From positions 1 to 55,439 of the forward strand of contig JAJYWN010000009.1 in the NCBI GenBank assembly GCA_021791495.1: a stretch of 55,439 nucleotides of DNA. The letters are read 5' to 3'. The translations under genes and the position numbers were made by a program. The notes below the pieces were generated by a model that ran no database searches, was not told where the DNA came from, and was given only the letters and a program-made list of their open reading frames with translations. This document shows positions 43,873-52,455 of the stretch, in pieces. Numbering within the stretch: the stretch's first letter is position 1; the number at the start of each line of letters is the position of its first letter. The DNA comes from Bacillota bacterium (GTDB lineage Bacteria > Bacillota > Sulfobacillia > JAJYWN01).

Positions 43873-44332
43873 AACGCCCCCAAAACCCCTAGACTGGGGA
43901 TTAACTCCGGCAGTCCGTCAATTCGTAATTTTCTGTTTACATAATAGGGGCTCTATTCACGCCGAATTATATAATGCACGTGCCCCCCGGGTCAATTGTA
44001 GCAGGGAAATCAGGCAATTTTCGCGCACTTACCGCGGGATTGCGCCCATTTTCTCCCGTTATCTCCTGGATTCAGGTGCGCTTGTCGTCACAAAGTACCA
44101 AGTCTCCTCAACGGCTCTCGGCGACCACGTCCCCGTCTACGATCACACGCTTTCGATTTCTCAAGGGCGCCAGGTTCCTCCTGCGTCGACCGGCGGCGCT
44201 CGGCAGCATTTATGACCACAACCTTCCGCAGGTACGAAGGAAAACGCTGTTAGCACGCCAACTTAGCTACTTATCTTTGTCCGGGAAGGCTTCTTCCTGG
44301 TAGGTGCTACCTCTAAGGAGAGGACGTGCCCC
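43873..44332. other. 460-bp divergent intergenic region
   Basis: More A+T-rich than its surroundings near 43920-43980. Holds the acs promoter (annotated) and should hold the promoter of the rightward FMN oxidoreductase, which I could not pick out. A CCCC/GGGG hairpin followed by TTTT is possible in the 87-nt acs leader (minus strand, about 43880-43905), hinting at attenuation. No gene or known riboswitch pattern recognised. Confidence 0.4.
43966..43995 (-). promoter_or_regulatory. sigma-A-like promoter of the acs operon
   Basis: On the minus strand TTGACC (43995-43990), 18-bp spacer, TATAAT (43971-43966) inside TATATAAT. Transcription would start near 43959 and reach the DUF3786 start after about 87 nt. 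This is the best promoter in the window and drives DUF3786-cooC-acsABC-acsV-cooC-acsDE. Confidence 0.7.
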
Positions 44333-45355
44333 GTGAGACTACCCGAGATCAGAATCGCCAAACTCCGGCCACATCTGCCGATCGTGCAGGGCGGGATGGC
44401 CGTTCGTCTTTCAACTCACCGTCTGGCCGCCGCCGTGGCCGAGGCCGGCGGGATCGGTATCATCGCCGGAACGGGAATGACCGCGCGTGAACTGGTACGC
44501 GAGATCCGCCGGGCGCGCGCTCTGACCAAGGGTATCATCGGTGTCAACGTGATGTTCGCGGTATCTGCCTTCGCCGACTTGGTGAAAGCCTCCATCGCCG
44601 AGAAGATCGATCTGGTGGTATCGGGTGCCGGATTCTCCAGGGACATGTTCGGTTGGGGGAAGGAAAGCGGCACCCCCATCGTACCCATCGTCTCCACGGC
44701 GCGCCTGGCCAAGACCGCCGAGAAGCTGGGGGCCAGCGCAGTCGTGGTGGAGGGTTTCGAGGCCGGCGGGCACCTTGGGACCAATGAGTCCATGAAGAAG
44801 ATCGTGCCTGAGGTAGCTTCGGCGGTGTCCATTCCGGTGATCGCGGCCGGCGGAATCGTGGAGGCCGAGGACATCTGGGAAGCCATGAGCTTGGGGGCCG
44901 ACGGCGTCCAGATGGGCATCCGCTTTTCGGCCAGTGTCGAAGGGAACGGGCACGACCGGCTCAAACAGGCCTACCTTGACGCCACCGCCGACGACATCGT
45001 CCTCATCAAGAGCCCCGTGGGCCTTCCGGGGCGGGCCATTCGGAACGTATTCTCGGAACGACTGGCCGCGGGCGAGACCTTCCCCCCGGAACATTGCATC
45101 CAGTGCCTGAAGGTCTGCTCGAAGACCTTCTGCATCCGCCAGGCCCTGATCAACGCCCAGCAAGGCAAACTGGAGAACGGCATTATCTTCTCCGGCAAGA
45201 ACGTGGACCGCATCCGCGAGATCCTGCCGGTGCGCGAGATCATCCGCCGCCTAACCAGCAAGCTGGCGACCATGCCGGCCTTGCCGCCTTTCCCGCGGCC
45301 GGCGGCCCAACCACGGGTAGTCATCCCGGCGGCGTCGGCCGGAGCCGGGGTCTAG
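44333..45355 (+). CDS. FMN-dependent oxidoreductase, NMO/FabK-like, with Cys-rich motif
   Basis: 340 aa TIM barrel of the nitronate monooxygenase / FabK enoyl-ACP reductase / 2-nitropropane dioxygenase group. N-terminal PIVQGGMAVRLSTH and AEAGGIGIIAG, then VEGFEAGGHLG and AAGGI ... GADGVQMGIRF form the FMN site. Near residue 255-270 a Cys group (CIQCLKVCSKTFC) could bind Fe-S or zinc, which fits anaerobic members rather than oxygen-using nitronate enzymes. GTG start with AAGGAGAGG nine bases upstream. Divergent from the acs operon. Its stop codon and that of the next, opposite gene share the palindrome CTAG. Substrate unknown. Confidence 0.85.
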   Translation: MRLPEIRIAKLRPHLPIVQGGMAVRLSTHRLAAAVAEAGGIGIIAGTGMTARELVREIRRARALTKGIIGVNVMFAVSAFADLVKASIAEKIDLVVSGAGFSRDMFGWGKESGTPIVPIVSTARLAKTAEKLGASAVVVEGFEAGGHLGTNESMKKIVPEVASAVSIPVIAAGGIVEAEDIWEAMSLGADGVQMGIRFSASVEGNGHDRLKQAYLDATADDIVLIKSPVGLPGRAIRNVFSERLAAGETFPPEHCIQCLKVCSKTFCIRQALINAQQGKLENGIIFSGKNVDRIREILPVREIIRRLTSKLATMPALPPFPRPAAQPRVVIPAASAGAGV

Positions 45356-46227
45356 TTGCCCGAAAGGCCCATGAACTTTTCGAAAACCTCTCCGGTCGGC
45401 AGTTCGACCCGGACGCCAACCTTCTCCAGTTTGCCCAGGCCTGAGGCATCCAAGGTGCCCGTCCAGGCCTGCTGGGGATGGGGCGGTTCGCGTAGGGAAG
45501 CGCTCAACTGCTTACCGCTATCACCGACCGCCAGGAGATCGATCTTCTTCGCGGGGCCCGCGATGTAAGTCACTTCCGCTGTGAGACTGCCATTGCGCTG
45601 CTTGGTGATGCTGACGATGGCGTGTCCGCTGGGCTTCATGCCGGAGAAGCGGCCCGGAGCTCCACTCTTCGTTACCCCGCCCGTCGAGGCATGGATGATG
45701 TAATCGACGAATCCCTGGTCTCCGAAGCCTGGGGCGGTGCTCTCCGTCTGGACCTGGGTCGGCCTGCCGGTGACCTGGGTGAAGTGGAAGTCGAAGATCG
45801 GTGTCTGGGGCTGTGATGGCAGAGGGATTACTGCCTCATAGGCCGCTCCGGCCCGTCGCACATCGGCTTCCTGCCAGGAACCATCGTCCACGCGGTAGCT
45901 CAGGCCGACCGTGGCGCCTTCCGCCAATTCCCGGAAAGTCCAGGTGAGGCGGGCCGATGCCCCTTGACCGTCAGCGGAGGTAGAGGGAGTGACGTCGATC
46001 TGCGGAGCCGAGTACCAGGCCTGGGCTGCCTCTATGTTCGAAAGAGATCCTTGCAGTGAAGTGACCCGGCTCTCGAGGGAGTTCAGAGCGGAAGTCCACG
46101 CCGACGGCAACGTTTCGACGCGATCGGCGATTCTCCGGATCGCCCGGAAAAGATAGAGGTTAAGTGCCAAGCTGAGTATCAGGAGTCCTACTACGAGTGT
46201 CCGCCAGCGGCGTCCGGTGTCGTCCAA
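45352..46227 (-). CDS. membrane-anchored exported protein of unknown function
   Basis: 291 aa. A short cytoplasmic N-terminus, one membrane helix (TLVVGLLILSLALNLYLF, about 11-28), a coiled-coil-like stretch (RIADRVETLP ... LESRVTSLQGSLSNIEAAQ), then beta-rich extracytoplasmic repeats (LTWTFRELAEGATVGLSYRV, VSITKQRNGSLTAEVTYIA). No family named. TTG start is supported by AGGAGG nine bases upstream; a longer frame is rejected. Ends on the shared CTAG with the convergent FMN oxidoreductase gene. Possibly an envelope or sensory-type protein. Confidence 0.7.
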   Translation of the reverse strand: MDDTGRRWRTLVVGLLILSLALNLYLFRAIRRIADRVETLPSAWTSALNSLESRVTSLQGSLSNIEAAQAWYSAPQIDVTPSTSADGQGASARLTWTFRELAEGATVGLSYRVDDGSWQEADVRRAGAAYEAVIPLPSQPQTPIFDFHFTQVTGRPTQVQTESTAPGFGDQGFVDYIIHASTGGVTKSGAPGRFSGMKPSGHAIVSITKQRNGSLTAEVTYIAGPAKKIDLLAVGDSGKQLSASLREPPHPQQAWTGTLDASGLGKLEKVGVRVELPTGEVFEKFMGLSGN

Positions 46228-46423
46228 TGGTGCTATCCTCCTGGATGTGAAGTCCTGCTGCGAAATGCGGTGGCCCCCGGCTGGGTGCCAAGCCCCATTC
46301 ACGTAAGACGCGTCCGGCGCCGGTGAAGTTCCGAGGTGGACCGGTGACAGGCCGGCGGAGGAGAAGGTCCGGCCGGCGCCGAACTCACTCCGCAGAGTTC
46401 AAGAGCGACTGCAGGGGTCGGTA

Positions 46424-46849
46424 GTGCGGCAACTAGGTCTGGATGTCCGTAGTCACCAGCGTGCGGTTTGGACCGTCCTGTCTTTCTGGCTTGCCCTGCT
46501 CATCCTTACGGCCATCACTTGGAACCGGGGCATGCCCGGCTGGGTCTTCTTCCTACATCTACTCCTGCTGCCACTCATGGTGGGGGCCGCCACCAGTGAG
46601 TTCCGGGTGAACAGCGGGCTGGCCGGCCTGGTGGTGAGCTTTCTGGACCTGCTTATCGTGACGGTGGTCCCCTTGGGCACCATGGCCATCTCACGGCAGC
46701 CCCTCCCCGAGCCACAGGCTTTCAGCGGGCTCGGGGCTGTTCTGGAATTCTTCGAGTTTGTTGTCCTCATGGGCGTGCCGGGCTTCCTAATGGGGCTCCT
46801 GGGCGGGGCGCTGTGGAGGATAAGGCCGGGGCGCCGCCAAAGTCTCTAG
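46424..46849 (+). CDS. small four-helix membrane protein
   Basis: 141 aa with about four hydrophobic segments (TVLSFWLALLILTAI, WVFFLHLLLLPLMVGAA, GLAGLVVSFLDLLIVTVV and FFEFVVLMGVPGFLMGLLGG). GTG start with GGGGTC about five bases upstream. No recognisable motif; a transporter component or membrane scaffold is possible but unsupported. It stands alone before the S9 peptidase gene (85-bp gap). Confidence 0.6.
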   Translation: MRQLGLDVRSHQRAVWTVLSFWLALLILTAITWNRGMPGWVFFLHLLLLPLMVGAATSEFRVNSGLAGLVVSFLDLLIVTVVPLGTMAISRQPLPEPQAFSGLGAVLEFFEFVVLMGVPGFLMGLLGGALWRIRPGRRQSL

Positions 46850-46934
46850 AGAACAGTCTAGCAGAAGACGGTTCTGCACCGCGTTCGACCTATACCGGTA
46901 CCATCGCGTCCAGAATGCGACTGGAGGAGCCTCT

Positions 46935-49199
46935 ATGACTTCGAACAAGGCAGCGGCGGCGTACCCCATCACCCTTAACGACGTCCTGGATATCCGTTAC
47001 ATCGTGAAATGGGACTGGTCGCCCGACGGGCGGCAGATCGGGCTCATCTGGGATAACGGCGGAATCCTCGACCTCTGGGTGGTGGACGTCGATGGCCCGG
47101 GCACCGGCCCGCGCCAGATCTCCAAGGCCAAACGGTCGGTGGCCGACTTCGGGTGGCGGCCGGGCCGGCCGGCGGGCCGAAACGAACTGGCCTTCATCCA
47201 AGACGGCAACGTATGGTTGACTGATGCCCCTGCCGAATCCAGCCCGGCTGCCAACTCCGGCGCCGCGGGCGCGGCAGGTGAGACGGGTGAGACGGCGGTT
47301 TCGCTCGAGTCGGACAAGCCCCGCCTCCTGATTCAGTCGGAGGCCAAGCACACTTTCCTGTCCTGGAGCCCCGATGGGGAGACGCTGGCGGTGGCGCGCG
47401 ACGGGGCAGTCTGGCTCCTGACTTTGTGCAGCGGTACCCAGGTGCAGGTGGCGGTGCCGGGAAAGGTCCAAGGAGGCGGCAGAGACGGGCGTCCCCCTCT
47501 CACTTGGTCCCCGAACGGCTCCAAGCTGGCCTTTACCTTCGGCGACGACGGGCGCCTGCCGGTGGTCGGGGTCGCTTCCAGCGATGGCAAACTCCTCTGG
47601 CGGAACCGCTCTTCCGACCCGGCCGCCAACCCCACGTGGGTGGATGAGAACACCCTATTCTTCGCGGTTTCTCATAAAACCGTTACGGAGGCCGACTTCT
47701 ACCTGGTGGACTTGGCCAAGGCCGATCTGGCCAAGGCGGCGTCCGACGAGGCCGCTGACTGCCTCACCCGTATCCTGAACCTGACGGCCGACGGGCAGGG
47801 ATCGCTGTTCAGCCTGGCCGCCTGGCCCGCGCCAGACGGGCAATCCCTGCTGCTCCTCCTTGAAAGCGTCGGATGGCTGCACCTCTACCAATGCAGTCGC
47901 GACGGATCCCGCTGGCGCCGGCTCACCGACGGCTATTGCGAGGACTTCGGGCACGCGGGAGATGAGCCGGCTTGGGATTCGGGCGGCCGGTACGTGGCCT
48001 ACGCCTCGAACCTTGGATCGGCGGGCGAGCGCCGGCTCTGGCTGGTGGACACCATGTCCATCGGGGTGGATGGTCGCAACGGTCCGGAGTGCCGGCCATT
48101 CGTCGTGCTGCCCGGGCAGAACACCCAGCCGCGCTGGTCGCCTGACGGAAAACGGCTGGCTTTCCTGCATTGTGACGCCTGGAGGGCGCCGGATCTGTGG
48201 GTGCTGGACATGGACGTGGCGGCGTGGGCCTCCGCCCAGCCGGCCCTTCCTGCCGTGCCTGCCCACGCGTTACGCTTCGGTGACCCTCGCCCAGGTGAAC
48301 TCGCGTTGTCCGTGGACCTGCCCCCCGTCGCCCCGCGCCAGCTCACTTTCGGTATGCCGGCGGTCTGGTCGGAGAAGACCGTCTCGCACCCGGAGGAAGT
48401 CGTCTACAAGGGCGCCCTGGACTGGGACATCCACGGCTACCTCTACAAACCGCAGGACTTCGACCCGGCGCGTCGCTACCCCGGCATCGTCTGGGTGCAC
48501 GGCGGCCCGGTACGGCAGATGCGGCCCGGCTTCAACCCCATGCGCAGCTACACGCTGTTCCACGCCTTCAACATGTACCTGGCGCAGAAAGGCTACGTCA
48601 TCCTTGAGGTGAACTACCGCGGCGGCACAGGCTACGGGCGCGCCTTCAGGGCCGGCCTCATCCACAAGATGGGCGTCGACGACGTGGTGGACGTGGTCAA
48701 TGGCGGCCGCTACCTGAAAGGGCTTCCGTATGTGGACCCGGAGAAGGTAGCGGTGTACGGGCTCAGCTACGGCGGCTACATGACCCTGCACGCCCTGGGG
48801 CAGTACCCCGACGAGTTCTGCATGGGCATCAACATCGCCGGCGTCTACGATTCCGCCCAGTGGACCAAGTGGATCGAGTCACGGAACGGGCGGCATGCCG
48901 GCGGTTTCAAGGTCAACTTCGGCGGCACCCCCGAAGAGAGCCCGGAACTCTACCGCATCGGGTCGCCCTGCACCTACATCGCCAATGTGCGGCGTCCGCT
49001 CATCAACGTCCAGGGCACCAAAGACATGAATGTGGACTTCGCCCAACTTGACCGTATCGTCAAGGACTGCGTCGACCTGGGCAAGGAGTACGAGGCCTAC
49101 TACTATCCGGACGAGGTGCACACCTTCGCGCTAAAGAAGAGCTGGCTGGACGCCTACCCGAAGATCGAGCGGGAGTTCGAGAAGCGACTCAAGAGGTAA
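46935..49199 (+). CDS. S9 family peptidase (acylaminoacyl/dipeptidyl peptidase type)
   Basis: 754 aa. N-terminal beta-propeller with WSPDG-type blades (DWSPDGRQIG, SWSPDGETLAVA, TWSPNGSKLAF, RWSPDGKRLAF) and a C-terminal alpha/beta-hydrolase (from about 490) with catalytic Ser in GLSYGGYM (about 610), Asp in GTKDMN (about 697) and His in DEVHTF (about 728). The intact triad predicts cleavage of short peptides in the cytoplasm. A Ser/Ala/Gly-rich insert (SGAAGAAGETGET, about residue 110) interrupts the propeller. ATG with GGAGGA upstream. A 90-aa gene follows within 5 bp. Confidence 0.92.
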   Translation: MTSNKAAAAYPITLNDVLDIRYIVKWDWSPDGRQIGLIWDNGGILDLWVVDVDGPGTGPRQISKAKRSVADFGWRPGRPAGRNELAFIQDGNVWLTDAPAESSPAANSGAAGAAGETGETAVSLESDKPRLLIQSEAKHTFLSWSPDGETLAVARDGAVWLLTLCSGTQVQVAVPGKVQGGGRDGRPPLTWSPNGSKLAFTFGDDGRLPVVGVASSDGKLLWRNRSSDPAANPTWVDENTLFFAVSHKTVTEADFYLVDLAKADLAKAASDEAADCLTRILNLTADGQGSLFSLAAWPAPDGQSLLLLLESVGWLHLYQCSRDGSRWRRLTDGYCEDFGHAGDEPAWDSGGRYVAYASNLGSAGERRLWLVDTMSIGVDGRNGPECRPFVVLPGQNTQPRWSPDGKRLAFLHCDAWRAPDLWVLDMDVAAWASAQPALPAVPAHALRFGDPRPGELALSVDLPPVAPRQLTFGMPAVWSEKTVSHPEEVVYKGALDWDIHGYLYKPQDFDPARRYPGIVWVHGGPVRQMRPGFNPMRSYTLFHAFNMYLAQKGYVILEVNYRGGTGYGRAFRAGLIHKMGVDDVVDVVNGGRYLKGLPYVDPEKVAVYGLSYGGYMTLHALGQYPDEFCMGINIAGVYDSAQWTKWIESRNGRHAGGFKVNFGGTPEESPELYRIGSPCTYIANVRRPLINVQGTKDMNVDFAQLDRIVKDCVDLGKEYEAYYYPDEVHTFALKKSWLDAYPKIEREFEKRLKR

Positions 49200-49203
49200 G
49201 CGT

Positions 49204-49476
49204 ATGGCCGGAGATAAGCTCCGAAGCTACAAGCGGATACATGGGCATGAGCATCCCACGGATGAAGAGGGCGGGAAGATCAGTCGCGACCTCAACTCGT
49301 ATACCGCTCACGCCAAGCGTCAGGACCGGTTGATCGACAAGCTCTTGGAGAACCCACTGGACGACGATATGGCCGCCAGGCTTGGCGACTCGGTCTTCCT
49401 TACCGTCAAGCATATGAGGAAGTTCAAAACGCACAAGGCACGGTTGAAGGATCTCGAGCGTGACGGGCTGGAGTGA
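49204..49476 (+). CDS. small hypothetical protein, coupled to the S9 peptidase
   Basis: 90 aa, charged and helical (KRQDRLIDKLLENPLDDDMA, LTVKHMRKFKTHKARLKDLE), without recognised family or signal. AGAGG at the end of the S9 gene acts as its ribosome-binding site, with the ATG just past that stop. The last 53 bp overlap, tail-to-tail, the end of the leftward toroid gene. Confidence 0.6.
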   Translation: MAGDKLRSYKRIHGHEHPTDEEGGKISRDLNSYTAHAKRQDRLIDKLLENPLDDDMAARLGDSVFLTVKHMRKFKTHKARLKDLERDGLE

Positions 49477-50410
49477 CATACCATTTCATCACCCGGAGGG
49501 CCCGCAGCGTGTTCCACCGGCTGGGTTCCCCCACTTTTTCCATCCTGAAATGGACGTTTCCGGGGTGTCCGCTTTGCAGAGGCCATCTTCCGTCAGCCCT
49601 CCGTTTTCGTTGGAGGACCGCCAGGGCCGGTGCCATGCGCTCGTCATAGGGGACCCCTGCGGCCTGGAAATGGTCGAGGGCACGTAGGATGTCGTAGAAC
49701 CACCGGTGCGGATATGAAAGCACCAAGAATTGCGGTCTGATGACCGCCCCGGTTGTATCGGAGAGAAAGAGCCGGTGCCTTAGGATGAATCCGACGCCGG
49801 CTCGCTCTGCCTCTCTCACCTCGTCCGGACGCCGGACGTGCCCCGCCCTCCTATACTCATGCAGCCCCTCGAGGACAGATATGGTGGTATGGAGCGAGGA
49901 GTGCGTGGCGCCACGCCGGTACTCGCAGTTCCAGCCCCAATCGGCCATTTGTACCCGCAGGAGGTAGTCGACCACGCCGTGCAGGCGCGGGTCCTCGCGG
50001 CCGAAAGAAGAGGCATACCTCAGGGCCATCCCGTTGAGGCACACATCGCTGATGACCCGGCTCTTGGCAAAGTTGATGCTGCCGTCGGGTGTGACAGCGG
50101 AGTCGAACATCAACTGGACGCTGCGGCGCGCCTGGGCGTTGTCGGCCGGTAGTCCCAGGCAATGGAGGTCCTGTAGGGTGTAATGAGTGCAGGTCCACTT
50201 GGGCTGGTAGAACCCCCTGCCCCAGTGCCCGTTGGGGTTCTGGAGGGCCAGGAAACGGGCGCCCCATCCCTCGTACTCGATGCGGCGCTGAAGGTCGGCG
50301 ACGATAGCGGCACCCGAGCCGAGCAGATCGCGGTGGACCTGGTATTGGATGGCGACGTCGCCTTCCAGAAGCCACTGGATAACACCGTCGTCCCAAGGGT
50401 AGGCCGGCAT
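49424..50410 (-). CDS. alpha/alpha-toroid protein (prenyltransferase/squalene cyclase-like repeats)
   Basis: 328 aa. Repeated motifs of the terpene-cyclase/prenyltransferase toroid are visible: NPNGHWGRGFYQPKW, TPDGSINF, MADWGWNCEY and RADGRWPLQSGHPG, about 60-70 residues apart, each with helices between. The catalytic DxDD of squalene-hopene cyclases is not seen, so it is probably not a true cyclase; uncharacterised proteins with this fold are common. ATG 50410 with GGAGG six bases upstream. Third gene of a leftward operon after the ATC-hydrolase-like gene (40-bp gap); its 3' end overlaps the small convergent gene by 53 bp. Confidence 0.75.
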   Translation of the reverse strand: MPAYPWDDGVIQWLLEGDVAIQYQVHRDLLGSGAAIVADLQRRIEYEGWGARFLALQNPNGHWGRGFYQPKWTCTHYTLQDLHCLGLPADNAQARRSVQLMFDSAVTPDGSINFAKSRVISDVCLNGMALRYASSFGREDPRLHGVVDYLLRVQMADWGWNCEYRRGATHSSLHTTISVLEGLHEYRRAGHVRRPDEVREAERAGVGFILRHRLFLSDTTGAVIRPQFLVLSYPHRWFYDILRALDHFQAAGVPYDERMAPALAVLQRKRRADGRWPLQSGHPGNVHFRMEKVGEPSRWNTLRALRVMKWYVTPARHARDPSTVPCAF

Positions 50411-50450
50411 AAGGCACCTCCGTTTTCTCAAACATCTCTCCCTGCGCCGA

Positions 50451-51068
50451 TTATTCTTTTCGGTAGGCGATGACCATCCGGCAGTTGCCGCCCTCGGCGC
50501 AGGTCTTGCCGGGAAAGTCAAGTTCTAGGTGAGGGAAGGCGGCGGCCATGCCGTAGTCGGCGTGGATCATGATGTCGCGGCAGAGTTGGGCCAGCTCGTC
50601 GTCGGTAGCCCCCGCGGCCTTGGCGGCGGCAATATGGGGGCAGTGGCCGAAAACCTTTACCGCCCGCTCTTCGTTCAGTTGCTCGAAGCGTTGGTCCCAA
50701 GCCAGGACGCCTGATCGTGAAGAGCCGCCCTTCATCCAGTCGGCGGCGGTGACGCGGGCGGTGCCGGTGGGTCCGGTGGCGCCGTCACCGACCTTGGTCG
50801 ATTCGCCGGCATGGGCGCTCTCCGCAGCCGCACGGATGCCCTTGCTTTTCAGTTGCCCAAAGCGCCGGCAGGCTTCAGCCATCAAGCCCTTGGCGTCCAG
50901 CTCCGGGCACCGCTCCTCCAGCACCTTCCACATCAGGTACACCGTGAGCCCCCGGTCGCCGATATTGGCGCGCAGTTCGCGCCGAAAGTCCTCGGTGGTG
51001 GCAGGTTCGCCAACCTTGAGGGCGGCCAGAAACTCCTCGATCCGTTTGGCGTCGGTCTCTTCCCTCAT
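50451..51068 (-). CDS. L-2-amino-thiazoline-4-carboxylate hydrolase-like protein
   Basis: 205 aa. The C-terminal part (FGHCPHIAAAKAAG, DDELAQLCRDIMIHADYG and GKTCAEGGNCRMVIAY) has the Cys/His pattern of the ATC hydrolase (PF14196-type) family. The family name comes from cysteine synthesis from thiazolines, but most members are uncharacterised, so the substrate here is open. A Gly/Thr-rich linker (DGATGPTGTA) splits the N-terminal helices from the core. ATG seven bases after the stop of the 408-aa gene; cotranscribed with it and with the toroid gene. Confidence 0.75.
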   Translation of the reverse strand: MREETDAKRIEEFLAALKVGEPATTEDFRRELRANIGDRGLTVYLMWKVLEERCPELDAKGLMAEACRRFGQLKSKGIRAAAESAHAGESTKVGDGATGPTGTARVTAADWMKGGSSRSGVLAWDQRFEQLNEERAVKVFGHCPHIAAAKAAGATDDELAQLCRDIMIHADYGMAAAFPHLELDFPGKTCAEGGNCRMVIAYRKE

Positions 51069-51075
51069 TTCGCTT

Positions 51076-52302
51076 TCACGCTCCCTCCAGCAGCCATTCC
51101 CTGAACCGGTCGGCCAAGGCCACCTCGGAACACCAGGTCATGTAACGGGCCTCGCCCGGACGCGGCGGGGGCGGGTGGAAAAGCCAACCCTCTTCGGCCA
51201 TGAGGCAGTTGGCGACTCCGAAGACGTCGTGCCAAAGCTCCACGAAGAAGGTTGTCGGATCTACGCCGTTGCGTGCCGGGGATGTGCCCCGGACGGCGTG
51301 GACAACCTCCTGATAATTCGCACCGATCCAAGAACTTATGACTCCCGCCACCACCGCCAACGCGGCGCGGATGGCCGGCCAGTGCTCGACTCGGAATAGC
51401 TGGATCTGCCTCTGCGAAGGCTGACCGTCCTGGCCACCCGTGATGTATCCCAAAGCCGAAAGGAGTTGCCCCGCCGCCCCCTGTCCATTGGGCGTGGCCA
51501 AAGCCGCACCCGCGGTGTCTATCAGGCCTGAAATCTGGGTCCGGACCAGCCGGCCCAAGGCGTCCAGAACTCCATCCGGTGCCGAACCCGTTAGCCGCAG
51601 GCGCCACAAGGTGTCCGGAATTCCGTGTCGTGGCCCGTCATTGTCGCCAAAGCCGGTGAAGAGGTACTTGTCTCCCTGGGCGCTATGGCTGCTGCAGTAG
51701 AGTTTGGTCGGGTGATGGCCGTCACCGGTGGTTTCCGAACCAAGGATCGTGAATCTGCCGCCGTCAGGGTACTCGATACCAGGGTGAACTAGGCCGCGCC
51801 GCTCGAGTCGGGCCAGAGCCAGCCAGTCCAGTCCCATGCACCCGACCACCGCCATCCGGATCTCCGGCCGGGGCCGCTCCCAGACGGCCTGGTCCAGGGC
51901 CGCGTCGATGGCGGCCCGCTCCGCCAGGACATCACGGGCCAGGCTCGCCGCGTAGGGGGCGAGACCAGCGAACAGCTCCTCCTGGTCACCCCGGGTAAGC
52001 AGGGGGAAAGTGATTTGCCAGCGACCGTCGTCCCGCTGTTCCGCCGCCCGTAAGGCGACGACGCGGGCGAGGGCGCCGTTCAAGTCGTCGAGTGACGGGG
52101 CCGGCCGGCCTTGGGACACGGCTCTCTCCACCATGCGGCGGGCCAGTTCCGATTTGGTCAGGGGTTCTTCATTCAGCAGAAGCACGATGGCCTGTGCGGT
52201 AGGCTCACGCAGTACATCACCGGGGTTATAGCGCGGATCGGGTCCCGTACTGCCGCAGATGCCGAAAGAGAAACGACGGTCTTCGGGCGCCGAGTCGGAC
52301 AA
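51076..52302 (-). CDS. unknown protein with N-terminal winged-helix-like domain
   Basis: 408 aa. Residues 33-105 resemble an ArsR-type winged helix (AIVLLLNEEPLTKSELARRM, then a DGRWQITFPLL wing). The rest is soluble, with MAVVGCMGLDWLALARLERRG and several His/Cys but no named family. TTG start at 52302 with GGGAGG eight bases upstream. First gene of the leftward operon, so it could regulate or serve the ATC-hydrolase-like and toroid proteins. Divergent from the M1-like peptidase gene. Confidence 0.65.
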   Translation of the reverse strand: MSDSAPEDRRFSFGICGSTGPDPRYNPGDVLREPTAQAIVLLLNEEPLTKSELARRMVERAVSQGRPAPSLDDLNGALARVVALRAAEQRDDGRWQITFPLLTRGDQEELFAGLAPYAASLARDVLAERAAIDAALDQAVWERPRPEIRMAVVGCMGLDWLALARLERRGLVHPGIEYPDGGRFTILGSETTGDGHHPTKLYCSSHSAQGDKYLFTGFGDNDGPRHGIPDTLWRLRLTGSAPDGVLDALGRLVRTQISGLIDTAGAALATPNGQGAAGQLLSALGYITGGQDGQPSQRQIQLFRVEHWPAIRAALAVVAGVISSWIGANYQEVVHAVRGTSPARNGVDPTTFFVELWHDVFGVANCLMAEEGWLFHPPPPRPGEARYMTWCSEVALADRFREWLLEGA

Positions 52303-52455
52303 GGGGCATCCCTCCCGTCATGCTGGTTTTGCACCGCGATGCGGAAGTCCTCCGGCCTCAGAGGAAAGCCCAAAAGAGGAGGACGTTCCGGGTAGGCGAA
52401 AAGGAAGGGCCCAGGAGCCGATGCCGGAAGTGGCTAAGTGCGGGGGGTAAGCACG

